Origin: Glandiceps talaboti
Lineage: Eukaryota; Hemichordata; Enteropneusta; Spengelidae
Reading direction: 5' to 3'
Length of the DNA: 64,000 bases
Assembly: GCF_964340395.1 (NCBI RefSeq)
Contig: NC_135551.1
Location: 5,055,463 to 5,119,462, forward strand
Shown: positions 56,225 to 64,000 of the stretch, one piece after another
Layout: every line of letters begins with the position of its first letter
How positions within the stretch are numbered: the first letter of the stretch is position 1
Made by a program: the position numbers and the translations under genes
The notes under the pieces: generated by a model
Seen by the model: only the letters and a program-made list of their open reading frames with translations
Databases searched by the model: none
Told to the model about the DNA's origin: nothing

Positions 56225-57755
56225 GTAACATTTTATTCCAACTGAAGTACATGTTGTCACTCACACATTAAATTTAATGTTAATATACGGTTCCATCAAT
56301 CAAATACTTTTGTTTTGCCGTTCTTGAATTCCCCCAAACCTACCAGGCAGACAATGAAACAAAACTGAAAATACACAATACTAGCATGTTATGTCAAATT
56401 CACTTTCTGTGGATCATTTTTTTTTGTACCTAAATCTACTACACTGTTGAAATGTAAATGTTAAAGTTCAAAATGTTATTGTCTTAAACAACTATTTAGA
56501 AATAGTTATTTGAACGGTCTTTCCATTCCATTTGAAATTGTATGAAAAACGACCGTGTGCGTAAATTTTGAGCAAACGAATGTGTTTTTTCTAAGCTTAC
56601 CGTAAAACCTACCCGCGCGCACGCGGACGGCAAACAAAGATTTTAATTGATGGCGCCTAATGTAAATCATAAAATATTCAGCGATTCGAGAATTCTTCAT
56701 CTACTATCGAACCTGCCTTACAAAGTTAAGGATGCTAATTGGCAATGAATACTACAGCCGTGCCAGGGAGTCTTAATTATCTATTTATCTTATTTTGTAT
56801 ACTTACACTATATTGTAATGGTATATCTCATCACTTGTAAGGTACCAACTACAAGGCTAATGTCACCCTCATGTTGCATTACAAATTCAATATCATCCTG
56901 TCTAAACAGAGACGAAGTCACGTAATGTTCGGTTAGTAAACCACGTCATTAGCCATTTTTGAGTGTAAAAATAACTTTAACTGCAAACATGTCGTGAACA
57001 GGTGGTCATACTAAACATCGCCGTCCGTACAATAATACATGTATATTGATTTACATATCATTCTGACATACGTAGCCATAGAGAAATGTTTACTTTTCAT
57101 ACCGCTAAATGTAAGTTTGCCATATGTGTAATACATAAAATAAACGATATAAAAAAGACACCATATCAAACATTAATGTTTTTAAAAAAATTTTACAACG
57201 GAAACGGGTTAGGATTAGAGAGTCAATTAGACAGCGACCATTCTATGACTTAATAAAAATTTGGGTTATGACTTACATTATAACCTTATTAGGTCGTGGT
57301 TGGAAACGTAAACAATATTATGTTACCCAGCTCACTCTCTACACCTTAAAGATGTATCAATTGTATAGCTTCAAATTCTTTTAAACTTTTCTGTATTTGT
57401 GAATTCTAATGAGATTCGGCGTGAATGAAATATGGTTGATATCATGGCGTGTTCTGGTGCCAGCCTAGAGTACTATATGTTTTCATTAAACTTGTCAGAG
57501 ATTTAAAAATGACCAGTAATGAATGGTTATGTTCCATGGTGTATTCCCATGACAACAGGAGCTAAAAAGTACCTCCTTGATCAAATACTAGTTCAAAAAT
57601 GTGAAAACGAAAGAAACGAACACATACAGTTTGAATAGTTTCGATGTTATATGAACATTTCCATATAACCTATTTGGTAGGCCTCGACCGCATTATTTCA
57701 CACGATTTCACAAAACAGTACACAAAATTATATTAACTTTACTATTTATTTCATT
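56225..57755. other. intergenic, no feature recognised
   Basis: AT-rich; no open frame of note. Confidence 0.4.
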
Positions 57756-57759
57756 TTAT

Positions 57760-57976
57760 TTTATTTCTTTATAAACCAGCAGGCGGAAGATTCAGCGTTA
57801 ATGCAGGAGGAAACCGGAGTACCCAAAGAAAACCTGTGCTGTTCGGTATAACGTTACGGTAGAATCAAACTGAACGACACTCTTCTCACTTGGAAAATTT
57901 AATTAAATCCTGATGTTTCAAACCCCGACCACAGTGGTAAGAGGCAGATGGTTTAATCACTCGGCCACCGGCCACT
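57760..57976 (-). mobile_element. tRNA-derived SINE, second copy in opposite orientation
   Basis: On the minus strand it reads GTGGCCGAGTGATTAAACCA (box A), then GGTCGGGGTTTGAAACATC (decayed box B), then the same AGAGTGTCGTTCAGTTTGA and CCGGTTTCCTCCTG body as the 55.94-kb copy. It ends in an A/T-rich tail. Confidence 0.82.
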
Positions 57977-58617
57977 ACTTGGTTACTTTTCCGTGGCACA
58001 TGTATATGAACATTTCACACAAAATAAGAATACCAGATAGGACAGTTGTTAATATGCCGATGTTTAGGACAATTAAAGAGAGCCTCGAACGTCTCCTCAA
58101 ATCTCTAATACATTGATGTTTTATATATATGTACATTCCTTATGAATTGGAACTAATGGGTAATTAATCCAATTTTATCATCTGGTTGCAATATATCGCA
58201 ATGTGAATTACCTTTGTTGTAGAGGATTGCGATTATAAAAACAATGAAACATACGTTTGGTTTGTTTACTCGTAGTTTTATTTGTTTATCTAAGTATGTA
58301 AATTTGATTTCGACGACTGTAATGAGGTCATTTCAAATGGTATACTGATAACTTTATGGTGTCATAAAACTGGTAGGCTAGTAGTTACAAGAACACACAT
58401 CGACATTTGTAAAGTTAAAGTGATAGATTTATTGGTGAAAGAGGACGTATTTGTTCGAATTTAGTCCAATGATCAATCAATATTACTGTATAGTACCAGA
58501 CGTGTTTGTCACTCTGCAAAAGAAACTGTGAATTCTGTATAATACTGGGACGATCTGACGTTTAACTCTGTGGTGCGGACATTGTTCTGGTGGTGTATCC
58601 AGTATGTAGTTATCGTC
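57977..58617. other. 5' flank of the Ig-transmembrane gene
   Basis: Presumed 5' UTR and promoter region. No TATA box close to a plausible start stands out. Confidence 0.35.
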
Positions 58618-61275
58618 ATGGATTACATGCGAGTATTCCTCACCGCCGCCCTCATTCTCTGCTGGCCTTTGATACAGAAAAGTTTACAGATACCAGTGAT
58701 CTGGTTACAGCCACTAAGTGTAAATCTAACTATCCAGCAAGGAGGTCGAGGGGATATATCGTTGCATTGCCATGTAGAGGATGTTGATCCACTCTACACA
58801 ATGTCGTGGATGAAAAATGGTGCTATCATCAGCGATCATCTAAACCTACGGAATAATGTATCAATAGATTTCTACAGATATACAGTATGGTATGCAGCAA
58901 CAGGTGGCGTGTACATTTTACAAATAACTGATATTACCTCGCTGACTCTGCAACAAGATGAAGGAGCATACCAGTGTATACTGACACTTGATGATATTAT
59001 TATCACAGAATCTGAGATTGCACGAATTAACATATACCTGGCTCCATACTTCGAGGGAGTCATATGCCTTATGAACAACAAAGACATCATTCATGGATAC
59101 TCCACAGAAGTTGATGAAAACCTACCAGAAACAATAGCATGTCGTGCAGATTCCAGTGGAGATCCTCAGATTCAGGTCATACTTCTAAAAGATGGAGAGA
59201 TGCAGACGATAATGATACATGACATTGGTCCTCTCTTTGATTCTATCTACACATGGTTGCCTACCAGAGACCAGCAGGATATTGAATTTACTTGCCAGGC
59301 AAGTCATCCTACGTTTACAGAAGCCAAAACATGTGTTATTGGACCATTCCATGTAAGATACACTCCAGCGTCAACCTTCTCCATGATTGAAAATAGGACG
59401 ACTACCGAGAACTCAGATCCTAGAAACAGTCCCATTCTAACATCACAGAGTTTGACGCAACATTCGCAGGCAACAACTTCAGACCAGAAGCAGAAAAGCT
59501 CCAATGAAGAAATCGTTGATGAAAAGAATAGTGATATCAGTCGGTACAGTAATGGCGATTCGATGCATATTACAATAATAGGTGTCTCAGGTGGGATACT
59601 GTTTTTTATTTTCTTTCTTGTCCTTGCTGTTGTCTGCATTGTGACAACTATGAGAGAACGTCGTTATCTAAATCGCTTTCCGACAGTCAAGGAAAACATC
59701 TTAAATCATAACAATATAGTTCTATCCTCGAACACTGTTCAAAATGAAGACACGCCAAGACATGATGTCGAAAATCAACAAACACCAGACAATAAGTTTC
59801 TTCAAACTGAAAAAGAAGATAACATAATAACCGACGATCAAAACTTGATTCCATGCACCTTAGATGTGTCTGTGGAGGACCAATATTTATCTCGCAAACA
59901 TGTAGAGAGACATCCAACAGAATTAAATAGTTTTTCATCTAAGATAGTTAATTCCCAAATGAATGGTACTCCAAAGAAAGGAAATAACACTGCCTTACAC
60001 GAGACACTTCCTTTAGTTACCGTAAAAGGTCTATCATCCGGAGAAGACGGACGTGATTCTAGAAGTACAGATGACATAGGTTTCCAGCAAGGGAATCAAA
60101 TTTCTCTAATGAACAGTCGATACGTCGACTCGATGCAACACGTTTCATATGGTGGAATAGATATCATATCACCTGACAGTCAGGAGGAGAATACCATGTT
60201 TATTGATGAACCTCCGGTAGAAAACATGCAAGGGTATAGAAACGTCAACACTGAACGATTGCCAACCAAGATGAATTCAATACCATTAAGGCTGGACGAA
60301 AATCTTTCTAATGAAGGCAACTGCATTAATGACACCCACATTAGTGATAATACAGGAGTGGTAGATCTGATAATGAATGATGGAGATGTTGACATGCATG
60401 ATGTTACAGGCGCAAACAAAACGGGCAATACTGTAACGGACACACTGAAAACAAAGAAAGTTTCATTCATGGATATTACTGATGACTCAACAAGTACATG
60501 CAGTGGAGAGTTGTCTTTGTCAAATGAAACCACAGATGTAGTCGCTCATGTATCATGTGAGCACGATTTTGGTATTGTGGGACTTGCTGATAGTCCCCAA
60601 GAAATCCTAACAGGAAACGTGCATGATGGAAGTCTTATTTCTGGCAAAGAACAAGAAACAACGAACAAAACTGGTGATGTGGAAAGGAAAACAAAGAAAG
60701 TCTCGTTTATAGATAATACTGACAACACATCATCAGGTATAGACAGTGGTCAGGTGTCTTTTAAACATGCTGATACTCACTTATTAAATCGACAGGTCGA
60801 TTCTTCAGATGAACACACAGGTTTGTTCGCACATGTAGAATCTGAACATAGTTATTGTAGAGTGCGCTTTGTAGAAAAGGATCCCCATGATGAAACTCTT
60901 AAATCAGCTGAAACCAGCCTAGAGCAAGAGACAAAGAATGGAAACTGTGATGTTGAACTGGAACCACTCTCTGAGAAAACAAATGTTTCATCTGAAGACA
61001 TTACTGAATGGTCATCATATACGGAGAATGGACAGCTGTCTTTTGAACGTAGTGATTCACCAATTAACCATATAACACCTGATCACCATGATCATAGTAT
61101 AGTGAGTCTTGCTGAATCGGGCGCTCATGATGAAACCCGCACAGACCAAGAATTATCAGCTTCAAGAAAAGTTTCATTTGAAAAAGACAGAGAGATGTCT
61201 ATCTCTCAAGACAATGGTTCTTCACCGTTTGTACTGCGAAATAACTTAACAACGTGCAGACGACGTTCCCTGTGA
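58618..61275 (+). CDS. two-Ig-domain type I membrane protein with long repetitive tail, intronless
   Basis: 885 residues from ATG 58618 (G at -3 and +4) to TGA 61273-61275. Residues 1-25 are a signal peptide. Ig domain 1 has C51, W64 and C120 in the DEGAYQC signature; Ig domain 2 has C175 and C226. A Ser/Thr-rich stem leads to one transmembrane helix (about 318-344), then RERR and a tail of about 540 residues. The tail is acidic and Ser/Thr-rich and carries diverged repeats of about 60-95 residues: TKKVSFMD (V615), TKKVSFID (V695), TNVSSED (V790) and SRKVSFEK (V852), each of the first three followed by G[EQ][LV]S[FL] and a HDE/SPQE segment. It looks like a cell-surface recognition or adhesion receptor. 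KVSF fits the RVxF docking motif for protein phosphatase 1. Absence of introns over 2.6 kb is unusual for an Ig gene and may mean a retrocopy origin. The orthologue was not recognised. An in-frame extension upstream lacks ATG. Confidence 0.88.
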   Translation: MDYMRVFLTAALILCWPLIQKSLQIPVIWLQPLSVNLTIQQGGRGDISLHCHVEDVDPLYTMSWMKNGAIISDHLNLRNNVSIDFYRYTVWYAATGGVYILQITDITSLTLQQDEGAYQCILTLDDIIITESEIARINIYLAPYFEGVICLMNNKDIIHGYSTEVDENLPETIACRADSSGDPQIQVILLKDGEMQTIMIHDIGPLFDSIYTWLPTRDQQDIEFTCQASHPTFTEAKTCVIGPFHVRYTPASTFSMIENRTTTENSDPRNSPILTSQSLTQHSQATTSDQKQKSSNEEIVDEKNSDISRYSNGDSMHITIIGVSGGILFFIFFLVLAVVCIVTTMRERRYLNRFPTVKENILNHNNIVLSSNTVQNEDTPRHDVENQQTPDNKFLQTEKEDNIITDDQNLIPCTLDVSVEDQYLSRKHVERHPTELNSFSSKIVNSQMNGTPKKGNNTALHETLPLVTVKGLSSGEDGRDSRSTDDIGFQQGNQISLMNSRYVDSMQHVSYGGIDIISPDSQEENTMFIDEPPVENMQGYRNVNTERLPTKMNSIPLRLDENLSNEGNCINDTHISDNTGVVDLIMNDGDVDMHDVTGANKTGNTVTDTLKTKKVSFMDITDDSTSTCSGELSLSNETTDVVAHVSCEHDFGIVGLADSPQEILTGNVHDGSLISGKEQETTNKTGDVERKTKKVSFIDNTDNTSSGIDSGQVSFKHADTHLLNRQVDSSDEHTGLFAHVESEHSYCRVRFVEKDPHDETLKSAETSLEQETKNGNCDVELEPLSEKTNVSSEDITEWSSYTENGQLSFERSDSPINHITPDHHDHSIVSLAESGAHDETRTDQELSASRKVSFEKDREMSISQDNGSSPFVLRNNLTTCRRRSL

Positions 61276-62700
61276 GACAAGTGACAAACTATCTGGAAAT
61301 ACACAGATAATCCACATGATAACACATTCTTGATAGGCAGCGAATAACAATTACAGAAGTTTGAAGCAAACAAGAAGGCATCAACTTAGTTAAAAGAACA
61401 CATTTGATCTTGTAAGTACAGACAATGATGCATTGCCAAAAGGAAGCTTCGCCATCGTTGTTAATACAACTGAAATAGATTCATTGGAACGTCAAGATAT
61501 ATCATCGACCAAGAGCTCACATTCGTCGATACATTGGGTTTTTACACTGTCTTACAACATAATCTAATGGAATCGGATGACAATACGATCAATATAAAGA
61601 ATACCAACAACACAAAGGTTGTAACTCAGTACAGTCGATAACCAATGGTTATTCACAGCATTTATGATAATGAATGACATCATTAGGAAAAACTCAGATA
61701 TTCACAACCAAGTCACATGGTACTTTTAAAACCTGCCTTAGCTGCTACTGAGACACTTTTTCCATCAAATAGCCATGCGAGAAATCTAGGTTTTGAATCT
61801 GTCACCACGTTAAAGCTGTACTAGTTGTAACTGAAGTGCCATATTTAAATCAGACAACTACAATATATTCACTGGGAATTATCAAATACCAATAATTAGA
61901 CACTTTGCATGATCATGAGTGGTCCATATTATCCATTAGAAATAACAGGTTAAAAGCATGACCACCGTTGAGGGCGCAGAATATTTGGTGATGTTTTTTA
62001 CAGCCACAAATAATACGTTTATCCACACTACGATACCACGAGTATGTTATTGAACATTTTCTTTAAACATTTGCAGTTACACCTAGTGCAAAGAACAGTG
62101 CAAATTAACAATATGTATTTCGGTTAGACTTAAGAATTACTAGCGTTACTCTTATTTCATTCATACCCTCCCTCATACTACAGACGAAGATTGCCTTACG
62201 GTTTGTGTTCCTATTATTACACTGTGTAACACGGTTATGCTAATCGAACATGATTAAGTGCAGGAGTGGACAGTTGTGATAAAATAGGGTAATATAAGGG
62301 GTTGGAATCTTCTATTCTTTACATAAGTGGATATATAGATTATTTGACCTTTTGGCTTTACACAGTGATGCATGCAAGTTGCCTTGAGAATGTCCTTGTC
62401 ACCATGACAAACATGAGAAAGGGGAGGATACGTCCATATACATCTACTGTTGGTGGGAGAGCCATCAAAAAATGTTCATGTGGATGTACCAAATGATAAT
62501 ACACTACTCTGTGAACTCCCTATATTAATGCTTGTGATGATTTCATTAGACGTCGACAACCGTGTTTATTATCAATAACTAGGTGTTACCAATATCAAAT
62601 AACATTTTAACATTTCACGTTAATAAACAAATCACAAGTCCTGGCTTTGATATTTGGATATTGGACCGTGAACATGAAATGTTTTGGAACAGATGCAAAC
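61276..62700 (+). other. 3' region of the Ig-transmembrane gene
   Basis: Contains the dispersed repeat shared with 53270-53460 (61793-61990). The first clear AATAAA is at 62622-62627, so a long 3' UTR is possible. Chance frames only. Confidence 0.4.
62622..62627 (+). promoter_or_regulatory. candidate poly(A) signal of the Ig-transmembrane gene
   Basis: AATAAA about 1.35 kb after the stop codon. The distance makes it uncertain. Confidence 0.35.
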
Positions 62701-63446
62701 ATTCATTTTTTTTCATTAAACAAATTTATTTCCCCCTATAAAGCGACAGCTCAATTATATTTTGATACAATTCTGTGGACTTCAAGAACACAACAACTGG
62801 ATATTTAAAAACTTATACGTTTGACACCATCCGGTCACAATAAACGAAGCCCTGAAGTATTGCATTGATAACTTGATCTATTTGCTAAGTAAATAGTCTC
62901 TAACATTTGAACAGCTGCTTAAAAGTAAACCGTGCCAGTTGTCGAATGATACGAGTAGAATATCACCATTTACTTGTATTAAAAAGCTGGTACTCACAAA
63001 AGCTTGGTACTCACACATGTTGGATGAATGCTTTGTCATACTTCAGTCACAACAACCTTCACCCCGGTGTTATCTTTGTCTTACACAAACTCTATATGTC
63101 ATTTTGCCCGTTTACATACGACTATCCTTATTGATATGTGTACTTAGGTGATTGACATCAACATTAATTATTTATATGTGCCACATGCCTTTGATGAAAC
63201 GGCTTCTATGTTACACATGGGTGCTTATATCATATTGTTATATCTGTCAATGCGATATACGTGTCTTTTAGTTATGACTTATGTGGGTTATATAATAATA
63301 ATATTCCAGGACGTTCATTTTTTCTTTAGTAAAACTGAATTCCATTACTAAGACCGAGCTCTTTCTCTGTTGATTAAAAAATAAAGAGAAAAGGGTAAAT
63401 TCTAGACTGTAAGATACGTGATGTCGTCCAGTCATCAGCAGTCTGA
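62701..63446. other. intergenic, no feature recognised
   Basis: Overlapping short frames at 62907-63151 have no family resemblance. Confidence 0.4.
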
Positions 63447-63783
63447 TCTGAAAGGGGAACGCCATTCCAGGAAATAGAGACATTTTCCTAAACGATGGGT
63501 TCTGGAGAGTCATTTTCTGATTTACATCACCTACAATTACTTACGATTCCAGAGAAACATCTAGTTGATCTCGTGCATTTATAGGGTATCTTTGCATTGG
63601 ATAATTGCCTTATGGGAGGTATTAGAATACAGTATTCGGTAGATGATATCTGAATATTCATAAGTAACAAATGCGATACACTTCAGTGTGAACGGCTGCT
63701 GATGTAAAATCATGAAATAACTCTCCAGAAAACATGTTTTACGAAAAAGTGTATATTTCCTGTAGTGGCGTTCCCCTTTCAGA
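63447..63783. mobile_element. 337-bp MITE with ~85-bp inverted ends
   Basis: Both ends start TCTGAAAGGGGAACGCC (63447, and reverse complement ending 63783). The inverted similarity continues with gaps for about 85 bases on each side (CAGGAAATA, TCTGGAGAGT, TTTACATCA). No coding capacity. A decayed relative lies at 54845-54920. Confidence 0.82.
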
Positions 63784-64000
63784 TTGTACTGTTCTTTTCA
63801 ACTATGACATTTGCATGGAATTCAGAATGACATAACCAATACTAATAAATATGGCAACAACTCAAAACGATGAACCCAATACCTATAGTGGAATCCTGAT
63901 TGCTGAATGGTTATAATGGCTCACCGTTGCATTTAGTTTCTGAATGGCTAAAGTCCTCGTACAAGATTTGAACTACAGTTGCGTCCCAGTCAACAAATCT
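63784..64000. other. window end, no feature recognised
   Basis: No open frame or repeat recognised in the last 217 bases. Confidence 0.4.

Noticed and set aside
58570-58617. Upstream extension of the Ig-receptor frame
   Set aside because: It begins with a non-ATG codon; the ATG at 58618 has a better context and is directly followed by a signal peptide.

Overview
This is a window of an animal nuclear genome. The genes have GT-AG spliceosomal introns, the DNA between them is AT-rich, and it is full of microsatellites, tRNA-derived SINEs, non-LTR retrotransposon fragments and short elements with terminal inverted repeats. The gene content (an LGR-type GPCR, SLC22, NXPE and Ig-transmembrane proteins) and compact vertebrate-like SLC22 exon sizes suggest a marine invertebrate. 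I cannot tell from sequence alone whether it is a deuterostome (hemichordate, cephalochordate, echinoderm) or a lophotrochozoan.

Layout. 1-0.6 kb: tetranucleotide repeats. 0.58-1.62 kb (+): terminal exon of a leucine-rich-repeat GPCR, with its upstream exons outside the window. 2.65-5.32 kb (+): part of a kinase-like gene with a degraded catalytic loop and two tandemly duplicated Lys/Glu-rich last exons that look like alternatives. 5.5-13.7 kb: degenerate tandem repeats, a ~370-bp direct duplication and a 1.6-kb Harbinger-like element. 13.80-32.38 kb (-): a complete 10-exon SLC22 organic ion transporter gene (582 aa) whose introns hold a large foldback element, satellite-like repeats, a LINE fragment, an inverted repeat bracketing exon 3, and a second Harbinger-like copy. 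32.4-46.3 kb: no host gene recognised, but two small elements sharing a TIR, a 1.1-kb TIR element with a hairpin, a 36-bp minisatellite, pentanucleotide duplications, and a LINE with a 5' inversion. 46.32-50.20 kb (-): a complete 5-exon NXPE-family gene (578 aa). 50.2-58.6 kb: duplicated repeats, a two-pore K+ channel-like pseudogene fragment and two SINEs. 58.62-61.28 kb (+): an intronless gene for an 885-aa two-Ig-domain membrane protein with a long tail that repeats KVSF motifs. 61.3-64 kb: 3' flank and a 337-bp MITE.

The intact genes share a cell-surface theme (receptor, transporter, secretory-pathway esterase-like protein, Ig receptor), but nothing shows that they act in one pathway. The exon models for SLC22 and NXPE are strong because every splice phase matches and each exon joins to one uninterrupted family-length protein.
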